Shown: in pieces, positions 37,859-49,366 of the stretch
How positions within the stretch are numbered: position 1 is the stretch's first letter
How the letters are laid out: the number at the start of each line of letters is the position of its first letter
Assembly (NCBI GenBank): GCA_025267735.1
Contig: CM046301.1
Coordinates: 65,553,872 to 65,617,871 of the forward strand
DNA: 64,000 bases
Source: Mactra quadrangularis
Taxonomy: Eukaryota > Mollusca > Bivalvia > Venerida > Mactridae
Direction of reading: 5' to 3'
Notes under the pieces: generated by a model
Told to the model about the DNA's origin: nothing
Databases searched by the model: none
Seen by the model: the letters and a program-made list of their open reading frames with translations, nothing else
Position numbers and translations under genes: made by a program

Positions 37859-38167
37859 TTTCACCTTTCAGCACGTGACAATTTAATTACTTTTCAGGTG
37901 GTGTCAACTTACTGAAACACGTCAAATGGCCCAACCTTTGTAAACAAATGCCGAAACACTTCCGGGGCACAGAATGGGGGCACAGAGTAAACTGCTGACG
38001 CAAAACTGTCACTTCTATGATTTGTTATTATATGGATCGTTTAATTTAAATGCTAACCCCATGAACATATTTTAAATCTTTACATGATGGAACATTCGAT
38101 TTGTGTATAAAATTTATAAAACTATCGTGAACTTTCAAAATATTTTTTCTTAGAGATTATTTCCAAC
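37859..38167. promoter_or_regulatory. Shared divergent promoter region of GNPNAT1 and CRLS1
   Basis: Only 309 bp separate the two start codons, and the genes are head to head. The interval contains an E-box CACGTG (37872-37877) and an ETS/GABP-like ACTTCCGG (37958-37965); a TGACGCAA-like element lies near 37995. No TATA box is obvious near either start. Motif assignments are by eye, and transcription starts are unknown. Confidence 0.6.
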
Positions 38168-41100
38168 ATGGCAGCTTCCATGAAAATAATCGGGCCAGAT
38201 TTATTGTCAAAATTTAGAATTAAAGCATTCCTTTCGCCTGCATCGCAATGCAAGCTATGTGCGAATTGTTTATATACAATTTCTTTAAATAGAAAACAGA
38301 ACTTTAGCAACAGACACGTTGTATTAAGAACAAATCTTGACAAACCTCAGAACAAATTTGTGACTTTAACCAAGGGAGGTAATTCATGTGGATATTTATC
38401 AGTGAACAGAACTTTTACTGTATTTAATGGATTAGCAGCACACAATCAGTTATTTGATGAAACAAAATTGAAAAATGGTGGAATTATTCATTCTCTACGA
38501 TTCCAGAGTGCTCAGAGTGGTGAAACGAGAAGAAATGATCACCTGACACCAGAGTCCTTGAAAGTTAAAACAGTTAGTAAATCCATACTCACTGGTACTT
38601 GGTAGCTCTGGATGCAACCAGTCTTCAAACTTAGCAAGTAGTAAATAGACAGGGTTCACTAATATCGCAGTTGGTCTGGTATGAAAAGTGGTCCCATGGT
38701 CCACCAACTTTTTTCCGCCAACCTCTTTCTTAATTGGTTAAATCATACAATTAATTAATCAGAAATTTCACAAATTATGAATAAAAGCAGGCATAATAAT
38801 TTGTTGAAAAATTGTAGATATTTTTATGTGTATATTGTTAATTCTATTTTAGGATATATTATGCTAAAGTACTAATATCAACACTTATCAACAGCATATT
38901 TTTAAAAATAACTCTGAACTGTCAGTTGGTCCATCCAGTTAATAATTTTATTTTGCTGGACCAAATGACCAGTGATAATGAAAGTTTGTCATGAAGACTG
39001 GATGCATCCATTGAATATGATATTACTATTTTAAACATTGAACAAGAAGCCTGTTTGCAATTTTTAAACAGTACATATTATGTTATGATGTTGTATGTCC
39101 TTCAGTCTGTCGGTCCGTGGACCATTGCTTGTCCTGATAATAATGTGACTAGGGCTGTACCTAGGTTCAAGAAATTTTATTAGTGGATAGCCCTTGTGTC
39201 AAAGATGTGCCCTTTTGGTTCTTAGGCCCAAGGTGAAAGGACAAGGTCAGTGGGACTATATATGGAAAAACTTTGTCTGGACGATTACTGGACAATGGAT
39301 GTTACGTAGGTTCACAAAATCTTTGCTGTGGGTAGCCCTTGAGTTAAGGGTGTACCCTATAGATTTCTGAAACCTCAAGGTTAAAGGTCAAGGTAACTGG
39401 GACTTCATATTATGTGAAAACTTTTGTCTGGATGATTACTTGACAATGGCTATACCTAGGTGCATCAAATTTTTATGTGTGGATAGCCCTTTGGTCAAGC
39501 GTTTGCCCTATAGATTTTGAGGCGCTGGTGTCAAAGGTCAAGGTCACTGGAAGTTCTTATGGGAAAACATAGTCCAGATAAAACATGACAATGACTGTAC
39601 CTAGATTCATAAAATTTTATGTCTGGATTGCCCTTGTGTCATGGATGAACTGTTATGTACCCTATTGGTTCCGATGCCTGGGGTCATTGGTCAAGGTCAC
39701 TGGGAGTTCATATGGGAAAACTTTGTTCAGACAGGAAATCAACAACAGCTGTACCTAGGTTCACATAACCTTTACTTTAGATAGCCCTTGTATCAAGGAT
39801 GTAACATAAGGGTTCTTAAGGCCCGGGGTAAAAGATCAAGGTCACTTGAATTTCATGTAGATATACTTGTCTGGACAATAACTTGACAATGCTGTACATA
39901 GATTCACTAAATTTTATATCCGCAATACATCAATATTGTTGGAATCAATGACAGCTCTAGGGTATGTGGTACTACAATTAAGAACATCTTAACAGCTGTT
40001 CTGTAAGCTTTAAAAGTGCTTTACACTGTCAGCTTTTTACCTTGCTATTTACTGTGACAACATGTGATATGATAAAAATGTTGTTGTTGTTTTTTCAGAA
40101 AGAGAATGTTTGGACTATACCTAATTTGTTAACAATGTCACGTATTGTTATGACACCTGTAATTGGATATTTGGTGATGTTGGAAAGTCACACATTAGCA
40201 CTTGGACTTTTTGCATTTGCTGGAATCACAGATTTGGTATGACTTACATAATAACTTCAGATTTTATACAAAAACTGACACCAGAACCAGACAATTCTAT
40301 CCTAATTACAGTATTGTTCCTAATAAACGCCCCCGGGGCGTTACATTTTCTGAAGAGAGTGAAAAATATGGGCGAAAAATCAGCAACTTTTTTTTCTTCC
40401 ATTTAAGCTTTTTTCCAGTCATTTTTTGCTTAATAATGACAGATTAATTTGAGTCCAAAACAATTTCATGCATATAAACAAATAACTATGGTTATAACAG
40501 TGTTCGCATTTACGCCGTAAACATATCTATTTACGCATAAAAATCGCCAGGGACGAAAAAAAATCAAGGACGTTTCGTCCCTGGGACGAAACGCTTTTCC
40601 ACGGGAAATATGACACTTATAGAGCTGTTTTGCGATATAACTGTAGTAAATGGATTTTTTCGTTCGATAAAAATGACCTGTTCGATGTTTAAGTGCATTT
40701 CACATTGGTTTAATCGATTTATTTCTCATTGGGCGAAGTTTATCGTTCACGAAAGTTAACTGGAAGCAAGTGCGATGAAGCCGCGTTTCGATAACGCACC
40801 TTGCATAGCAACCACAAAATGGCCGCGCCGCCAATCAAGAAAGTTAAACACAGTCGCCATTCCAAGAATCTGGGCTATTAGATAAAGAATTTAAAGACTG
40901 GTCCTTATCAAGACATAAAAATGCAATTTTAATTTCCAATCTCATGTTTTGACGCACATTTATTTCAATGACATCTTTGTTTTGATCATACCAGTGCAAT
41001 CTTGTATGACGTCACTGATAGCGTGGCTACACTTTGCAATTAAGATGAATGTGCTTTATGTTTAAAATAAAAAAAAAGAGATGCACTTATAAAATTATCT

Positions 41101-44100
41101 AAGTTTACTTCTTTCGTGGTCAATTTTCCAATATTTTACCAAAATTGCCCAACATCTTTGCATGTCGATTTTTGCAATTATAAGCGTGGGAATATTTTTC
41201 ATTCTCGGTCGATTAAACACACGTCTATTTTTAGAAACCATGCAATAGGCATGCGAAAAAAAATGTTACAAGGTAAAAAATCACGCTTTAGAAAGCTGTA
41301 CTCGTTATATTCTCTGTCTTCTCTGAAATCACATGATATACACAATTTGTTGCCTTAAGTGCGTCAAAACAAATGACACCAGGATAAGCATCAACATTTT
41401 TATAATTCTGGACTCATCACATTTGAATTGGGACTCAATTTATTTTACACCACTGAGTCCCGGGGACTTGGTGAAATTTGGAAAAATCGCGAACACTGTT
41501 ATAAGTACGGTAGGGCTTCATAATTGAGTAAACACGGTAGTGCGTACATGACTATCTGAATGTATCTCATTGATGTCATTGTGGTGTGATGTCATATACC
41601 TTGTTGATGGCAGTAGATTCTGGACATTTTAACATGTGTGTAGCAAAATGTCGGAGAACAAACACTGACAAAGCTCACAGGAAATTCACAGCTGGATTTA
41701 AGTTGACAATAGATTTAATTAAAAGGGTTTTATGAATTTTGTATAGATTTACTTGTAACTAATAATTACGTTCACAACTTTAGTTTATATTAAACAAGTT
41801 TAGTGTTAACTGTTACTTAGTGATATTTGTAATGCCCTATATAGTTGAGGAGATTGTTTCAAGGTATGTAGGCTTTCTTTGATCTTTTTGCTACTTCTAA
41901 ATTGTACTGTCGGCGCGTCCTTTTATTGACCTTGCTTGAACTGTAAGTGACCGTGATCAAAGATGTTACTTAAATACGACATACAAATCTTTTAGGAAGA
42001 CAGCGTCTCATATCGATTTTTTGACACCTGCAAGGTTGGTTATCGAGTACAATTACGATGTCGTATTTAATCTAGTAATGGCCCTTTTAAAATTTAATCT
42101 TTAAAACGTTCCTGTTGGGAAGATTTTTGTTGTGCATCCAATGTTTTGAAATTTAAACCCAGTTGGTTTTTAACTTTGGATTAGTAATTGTGTAAAAGTT
42201 AAGTTTTTGAACAGATTTTTTTTTTTTTTAATAAGAGGGGGGGCGAATATTAGAGCAGGGGCGTTTAATAGGAACAATACAGTATGATAATTGTTTATCT
42301 ATCTCCCATTTATGTCTGTAAAATTTCACATGAACATAGACTTGTAAAGTTTTGTCCATCAAACCAAATGAAGTTATTAGTAATGATAAAATAATTTAAA
42401 AGTTATGTAAGAGAATAGATTCAGAATATATTGTAGTACTATGAATTGTTAATTTGATTGTGCCTTCATGTAAAAATATAGCAAACCTATGCATTATTGT
42501 ACTTCAATGTTCTATGGTGCAATATGCAGCTGTAAGTATTATGTTTTTAAGATTGACCAGCTTGGGTTGATTCACCCATGACAGTATATTACTACACATA
42601 TACAAATAACAATATCTCTTACCATAAGCCCTATATTAAATAGGGTCCTGACCTTGCACATAGTGTCTTTGATGGATAGAAACTGTGCCAGCAGCCATAG
42701 GTATTTGTATCAATGATCAGGGGATTTTGATTCTTTAACATATTATTTATTCATTGTTTTTAAAAAGACAAAATCCTTTACTGCACCACAATTACTATAA
42801 ATTCTTTGTCAGACAAAGTCATAGTGTCAGGGGAAGGAACTCTAAATCTTTTGTTTTATTGTTTCAGCTTGATGGTTATATAGCTAGGAATGTAAAGAAC
42901 CAGATGTCAGCATTTGGAACAGCTTTGGATCCATTAGCTGATAAAATTCTTATCACAGTATTAACTGTAACATTGACATTATCACATCTAATACCTGGTT
43001 AGTTTTATACATGTATATTGATTATAATACTTGAGTGGTATTCATGTAGCAATAGTCTAAATTTATCCGAGGCAAGACTACTAAGCCTTTCTGAACATGC
43101 CTATTAAACTCAAATACAGAATGACACTGATCTAATATTCTGGGATCATTGCCTTGAGAGGTTCCAACTTCATCAAATTAACATCTTCTGCGAAAAGTTA
43201 CAAAACTGCTTGTGAAAGCAGTGAATGATATGAAAACACAAATGAGAGAGCATGGAATTTATCCAATAATATTCAACAGTGTTACAATTATAAGAATAGT
43301 GTACATATTTGAACCACAATGAAATTATTAAAATATAAGATTAAAAATTGATGAGTGTTTGGTATAGAATATCAGGTGTCAGTCAAATGTATTGTAGTGA
43401 TCCTAGGTGGCTATGTAGTCTTTTCCAACAACCTTGTTATTTGGTTTATCCTCTAGCCTTCCATCTTGGAGAACCAGATTTGATTTCCTTCAGTTATATT
43501 GTTATATTTCAGTGCCATTAGCTGTAGTCATTATAGGGAGAGATGTATTATTGATAGCCTCAGGTTTTGTTATCAGATTTATATCACTTCCTCCTCCAGT
43601 AAGTATTTTATTTACATGTATTATACACTGGGGTCCAAAAGTTTCTATACACATATAATTTGTTTCATATTTTCTTTTCTTTTTTATTGCAAATATTAAT
43701 CCAGACCCAATTTGTTTCATATTTTTATTGTTTATTTATGATAAAAATATATATGGTAGAACATAATTGACCGTTCATTATTAACTGTACATTTGTTGTA
43801 AAACTAATAATGACATGTAAAGTATGCCTAAGTATATTCCAAAACATCAAAATTTAACAATGTGTAAAGAAACTTTTGGACCCCAGTGTATATACTCAGC
43901 ATTACAGGGACTGATTTGGAAAGTGTTGCTAGGGGTACTTTAATCAAAGAAACTTTTATCAGAGAGGGATGGTAAAGGATTTGGAACATAGTAATAACAT
44001 TTTAAATACAATTTTAAACATTTTTGCAAGCATTTTGAACATTTTTGCTAACATTTTGAACATTTTTCAACATTTTTGCAAGCATTTTCAACATCTTGGT

Positions 44101-45483
44101 GAGAATGTCCAATTGTCGCTGCAATGAATCTGCCTTTGCATTTGTCTTCATCTTTCATTGTTTTAGTAGTCTATTTCGTTTTAAACAATTATTGCACTGA
44201 TTTCAAGAATAAAAACTTCTACTTTTTGTATTATATATATACATATTTCATATTTTTCTCAACATATTTGTTTACTGTAACCAATTGTTTAATTTCAGAG
44301 AACACTGACAAGATATTTTGATGTTACCTTACCCACTGTAAATATTTTACCTACTGCATTAAGCAAGGTAAGACATGATTAAACTATCAGTACTACATGA
44401 GGCAAGACCAGAAGGTTCAAAATAACAATACATGTTTGTGTAAACTTTAAAAATGAACCAATCAGAGGTAGGCAGTGTTGAAAATAAAAGTTGTGTAGTT
44501 CATTTTAACATAACTAGTTCAGTGGATAAACCACCACACATTGGTCAGTCATGCTTGTAATGATAGAGCACATAACCCCTACTCCAACAAGACACTCATA
44601 AAACATATTCAAATGAATATTTTATAGTCATCCAGAGCATCCCCTGTAGTGGATTAGTTCATCGTATTGTTAATATAATCAGTGTTTTGTTTTTTTTGTA
44701 CAAACTATACATGTATATTGTTTAATATTTCAGATAAATACAGCTCTCCAGTTATCACTGGTCTGTGTTACATTAGCAGCTCCTGTGTTTAACTTTGTAG
44801 ATCATCAATTACTACAATGTCTATGGTATGACTTTCTATCAATTTATTTGATTATGAAAATTTATGCATTGTTGACAGTTTAAATTTTAAAAATTCTGAA
44901 ATTCTTTAATTTTATTATTTCTGCTGCTTTTATAAGGAAAAAACAACATTGTTCAAAACCTTTTTCTTCTCGAAAAAGCATTTGGTACATGTAAATCATC
45001 AAAAATTGCATGAGTTTGCTATTACTAAGATGACCTTTATAGCGGAACTTCTCTATACAGTACAACCTCTCTAGAACAACACCCACTGGGAGGGACTAAA
45101 GTGTGTTGCTGTTTAGAAGTTGTTTCTCTGCAGAGGTTAAATTCAATAAGAATTAAGCCTAAGGGAAATATCAAAAGCTGTTTTTGAACAGAGGGTTTGT
45201 TCTGTAGAGGGCAACTCTGCACATGTTATACTGTATTATAATGTACATAATGATAAGTGTCATATAACTTGAGTTATGAATGCACTTTGCCAAGTGGACT
45301 AAATAATGAAATTGGACTACCGGTATGATTTAATATTGTAGTATTGTTGATTTCTCTATTTATCTTTATTTTTCTACTAGGTATGTGACAGGTGCAACAA
45401 CAATAGGATCAGGTATTGATTATGTTATAAGAAGAAAGAAATGTGTACAATTTTTACAGAAAAATGAAGATAAAAACAAATGA
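38168..45483 (+). CDS. CRLS1: Cardiolipin synthase (CDP-alcohol phosphatidyltransferase), complete, seven coding exons
   Basis: CRLS1 makes cardiolipin from phosphatidylglycerol and CDP-diacylglycerol at the mitochondrial inner membrane. Coding exons: 38168-38572, 40099-40236, 42868-42997, 43513-43598, 44299-44367, 44734-44825, 45381-45483, giving 1023 nt and 340 aa (human 301). Exon 1 encodes a basic, poorly conserved N-terminus consistent with a mitochondrial targeting sequence. The catalytic signature D180-x2-D183-G-x2-A-R188...G198-x3-D202-x3-D206 is complete and spans the exon 2/3 junction. Further conserved parts are [44 protein letters not shown], and LAAPVFNF. Hydrophobic segments follow the family pattern. 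The exon 1 donor is taken as ACA|GTTAGT, which keeps phase 0; this is the least certain junction. The start codon has a good context (CCAACATGG). Confidence 0.95.
39075..39930 (+). repeat. Degenerate family-3 HINE-like core repeats in CRLS1 intron 1
   Basis: About five diverged units related to 15257-17716 (GTACCTAGGTTC, GATAGCCCTTGTGTC, GTCAAGGTCACTGG), with the leading TTATGTTATGATGTTGT. Neither the CGCCCG start nor the 3' hairpin is preserved. Confidence 0.7.
40309..42282. mobile_element. Mariner-like MITE, copy B, with nested 1-kb element
   Basis: Left end CAGTATTGTTCCTAATAAAC, right end CGTTTAATAGGAACAATACAG, TA flanks. In CRLS1 intron 2. Without the nested 40498-41498 element and its target duplication it would be about 970 bp. 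Confidence 0.85.
40498..41498. mobile_element. hAT-like element with 6-bp target duplication TTATAA
   Basis: Ends CAGTGTTCGC / GCGAACACTG (perfect 10-bp inverted repeats) between TTATAA (40492-40497) and TTATAA (41499-41504). A subterminal hairpin GCGTTTCGTCCC-TGG-GACGAAACGC-like palindrome lies near 40580. No transposase frame. Confidence 0.85.
43626..43888. mobile_element. Mariner-like MITE, 263 bp, in CRLS1 intron 4
   Basis: Ends CACTGGGGTCCAAAAGTTTC and GAAACTTTTGGACCCCAGTG are exact inverted repeats, flanked by TA. Begins 27 bp after the end of CRLS1 exon 4. Confidence 0.85.
43997..44098 (+). repeat. Short tandem array, CATTTTTGCAAGCATTTTGA-type unit
   Basis: About four to five imperfect copies of a unit around 24 bp lie just upstream of CRLS1 exon 5. 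Confidence 0.7.
45058..45233. mobile_element. Pogo/Tigger-like MITE in CRLS1 intron 6
   Basis: Ends CAGTACAACCTCTCTAGAAC and ACATGTTATACTG between TA duplications; 176 bp. GTTGTTTCTCTGCAGAGG and GGTTTGTTCTGTAGAGGG echo the ends internally. Confidence 0.7.
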
Positions 45484-45702
45484 GATATATGGTTGAAGTG
45501 TATTTATAGAAATATGACCATTGATACTGATAGTTGAAGTTTATATATATTTATGTGAGAATTGTTGTTAATACAATTTGGGCCAGTATAGTATTTCAAC
45601 TTGTCTCTATGAATGTAATATCTCCTATATTTCAACAAAAATTCAACTGAAAAATGCACAAAATCAAAGCTAGGTAAATGTGACTGTGCTATGTACAGTT
45701 TA

Positions 45703-45708
45703 AATAAA
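45703..45708 (+). terminator. CRLS1: Candidate CRLS1 polyadenylation signal AATAAA
   Basis: A canonical hexamer lies about 220 bp after the CRLS1 stop codon. Confidence 0.5.
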
Positions 45709-46044
45709 ATCTGATTTCAATGTTGCTACCTAATCAGGAGATGTTAGCCCTATGAGCTTAAGTTTTACCAATCTTATAAGCAAAATGCCTTTACTTGGCT
45801 GTGACATCCTGGAAAAATGGTTTTATTGTGTAGTTAGTGGGTGCAAATACATGTATGGATTTATGTAATGGTTAAAGATGTTGATCATTTAATATTTGTG
45901 ATGTCATTGCTCATGAAAGTTCAACTGAATATGACCATGTGTAGAAGAAAACTGTCGGATCTACTTCAGCAGAAAATGAAATGTCGTGTAGTATGACTTT
46001 CATGACTGGTTGATGTGGCCATGCTTAGCTCACCTTAGTATCAA

Positions 46045-46268
46045 TAAAGTTAATTCACCTGTCAGTGGTGCATACAATAAACCTGCTGATTTAAATACTC
46101 ATTAAAGATTTTCTGTACTTACTATCACTAATTGGGTTTTTTAATCAATGGGGTTTCTGCTGATTTAAATACTTACGACAGTTTTTTTTCTATACTCACT
46201 ATGGATTATCAAGTATTCAAATATGTGGGGTTAAAGTATGCCCCACTGACAGTTGAATCAAATTTACC
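46045..46268. mobile_element. MITE of the TCAACTGTCAGTGG family, copy 3
   Basis: Left AATTCACCTGTCAGTGGTGC, right GCCCCACTGACAGTTGAATC. Contains two TGATTTAAATACT motifs in direct order, suggesting an internal duplication. Confidence 0.65.
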
Positions 46269-47107
46269 AGTGGTGTGATCTTGTATGTTAGTTGACAGTA
46301 TTATTACATTTATCAGTTTAACACACTATATATTGCGGTATAAATATATGATTTCCAGTCAAGATCATATTTGATCTTGTTGTACTGAACTGGTCCAATG
46401 TTTCATTTACAAGTTCAGTATATTGTATGTAAAACTAACAAAACAGTTTAGTTACATGTATCATTGTATGTGTTTAATCTTAATTTACTTTTGAATATGT
46501 GTTGAACATAACATTGTTATTTTTAGGATAAATCTTGTGGGTTTTGCCTAACTGTAAGTTTTTTACAATATTGACCTGATGTTTCAACCATATTCAAATT
46601 TGACTGATGTCTTACATGTATATGATGTACAGTTATAGTGCGACAATATTAACCTGAGCTTGACCCTTTATGCAAGAATATATAAAACTCCGTATTTACA
46701 GTCTATTTTTGTTTTTGTTTGTAAATCACTCTTCATCGGAAGCTTTCGGCAAAATACATCTACTGAAAAAATAATTATGTTATAATAAGAATAAATACTT
46801 TAAAACTGTGCAACAATATTGTGGACTTACATGTTTTCCCCAAAACAAATATTTCCAAAATTAAAAGTAAAATAATATGCCCTTTAACATATTTGATTTA
46901 TAGTCACGCAGGTTATTATAAACATGTCTATAATCGTATACACGCATACATAAACTCACGATTTAATGTAAGTGAAGTGTGTAATTATTATAATTAGGTG
47001 GTTCAAGCTTGGGTTAATGTTGTTGCACTCTACAAACTCTGTATCAAAGCAGTGAAATATATAATACGAATGAGATAATATGAGTTTGATCTGGTAAACA
47101 GTCATTG

Positions 47108-47204
47108 CAGAAAGCTACTAGTCCAAAGCCTAGGACTAATGAAATTGATACGGGCTAGTGAAATTTTCTTGTTTCATGTAATTGGGCTTGTTGATAATTT
47201 TGCC
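47108..47204. repeat. Short GGGCTAGTTG-type repeat, copy 3
   Basis: CTAGTCCAAAGCCTAGGACT ... GGGCTAGTGAAATTTTC ... ATTGGGCTTGTTGATAATTT; related to 3507-3592. Confidence 0.45.
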
Positions 47205-48015
47205 CTTAAAGGTATAATATAATACATCAGACTAGTGCTTCAGAAAAGTTGAGGCAAAGACTGTTCTCATGATGTGTGAATTTAATTACTCTGAATTTAT
47301 TGTGTATAAAGGTTGAATTTGTGACGGTAATAAGTTTGTGATGTATTTACTGTTTTTATTTAATATATATAAGAATATATTTCCTGTTTTGTTTTCTTTA
47401 TTTTTTAATCAATTTAATATAAAAACTATTACTGACCTCCTTGGTTGAATGGTCTAGATTCTACCTGTCTGGTTGCTCCGTGTGTTGGGTGCCTTGACTA
47501 CTGATCCAAGACTTATCGGCAGGACTTTCATACTTTCGTGCTGTCCAGTCATGATATATTTTCTATTGCCTTTTTCTCATCCACTAAGTAATACCAATAA
47601 CAAGGATATATGCTACATGTAGGTTGAGTGATCTAGGTCTATTCAGGAACTGTGAGTGGGAAAATGACATCGGCAATACATGTATAAACAAGAAAAATGT
47701 TGAACTGCAGTGAATACTGTTTAAAGCTAAATTAATCTGCCCTTTTTTTAAATCAATAGGTGAATCCAATCCAGAATTTCAAGTGACGAGGGGGAGGGGG
47801 GGGCGGAAAATTCAAGTAACGGGTGGCACCTATGAAATCAGTACTTTCTCACCAATCACAACTTCACACGAAGCCATGTGGTGATCAGAACACTGAGTGA
47901 TTTCAGGAATTTATTTTGAAGAGAAGATATCTTTGTCCAGTTGTATATAACAACTGTTCACCAATTTATAAAGACTACACATAAAAGAAGTTAATGTGCT
48001 ATTGTGTATGGACTA

Positions 48016-48586
48016 TAAGGCCATGCCAAATTGGAATTCTGTTTATCATCAACTCAAGTTTGTCGCTTCTATTCACACAAAAAAACATATTTTATGACAA
48101 AAATATTGCATTCTTTATACATTATATATTTTTAATGAAAAACATCATCACAACAAAGAAAATTTATACCGGCCAATTTTTTTGTCGCCACGAAATTCGC
48201 CATTTTTCAAAATTGGTGCCAGAAATTCAATTTTGTAGCATTTGGCGATCAACAGCGCGAACCCTACCATATGAAACAAGGTCTGAATTACTTATGAAAT
48301 GACTAGTTTAAGCAGACTTACCGGTATAACATATGGTTTAATATAAAATGACCAATGATTTTTTTCATGTAAAATATAAACTGTATTAATGGCATAAGTA
48401 TGGAAATATTACTACAACATATTTGTGCTGAACAAATTTATCTTCGTACGTAACTGTCATTATCGAATCCCAGAACATCAGGATTTTTTAAGAAAATTTC
48501 ACCAGTAATTCCTTTAACTTGGATTGAGGACTTTAAAATCTACACGCACGCTGATGCTTAACAAAGTTCCTGTATGGCATGGCTTA
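48016..48586. mobile_element. MITE with AAGGCCATGCC ends, copy 2, with extra internal sequence
   Basis: Ends TAAGGCCATGCCAAATTGGA and TGTATGGCATGGCTTA; colinear with 31560-31950 on both sides. About 170 bp of unrelated, CG-richer sequence at about 48150-48300 is absent from copy 1 and is probably a nested insertion. Confidence 0.65.
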
Positions 48587-49366
48587 AGTGTACCAACAAT
48601 TCTAAAAAGTTACTTAGTGTTGCTGAGTTCAATTTCACCACACTGCATAATAAAAATACATGTAGTTTATACTGTGGTAATTTATTTACTTAAAAAATCC
48701 AATACTAATTATACTTAAATATGCTTTGAATGGCAGTGCTGTCAATAAAGGGAAGTAACCACTGATGGCAATTCAAGTTCTTTGTGTCATTTTGGAGCGT
48801 TTGGGTTCTTTAGGACAAAACACAGTAGTCTCCCTTGTTTGTTGTTGATTATGATTAATTGGTTGTAAGTATTAATCAAAAGAAATAATTTGTATATATC
48901 CTGGTAAGTTTTTTTGTGTGCACTGTGAAAAAGCTATTGATGTAACAATTGATTTACACCTGCCTAACATTTATCAAGAATTAGTACGCTAGGAAAATTG
49001 GTGCGATGATTTTTGTGCAAGCTGGGTCGAATCAATTAGTCGTCCTTTCTTATATTTATCAACTAATCTACGAAGTTTACTGTATTCTATGCATACTTAT
49101 TAAACCATTCTTTGTATCTTTGATATAAAAGCCACTGCATTCATTAATACCACGAATTACTGAAAGTGCAAGGTCACAAACTGTGTCGCTAATTGTTTTG
49201 TTGATTCGTCCCCCGTATTTTCGACCCTCTAATTTTGCACCTCAACTTTTAATGGATTTTGCTTGTATTTTAGACATTAAAGTTTTCCTCGACATGATTT
49301 GTTATTTTTTTATCTATCCAGATGTTTCAAGGTTGTGATGATTTCTGTTGAACTCAAAGTACCAAA

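Larger units (their letters stand above)
45709..49366. other. Intergenic DNA between CRLS1 and the zinc-finger gene
   Basis: No coding exon recognised outside the MITEs listed. Contains a purine-rich run GAGGGGGAGGGGGGGG near 47790. The zinc-finger gene promoter and any 5' non-coding exon should lie in its last part but cannot be located by eye. Confidence 0.4.
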
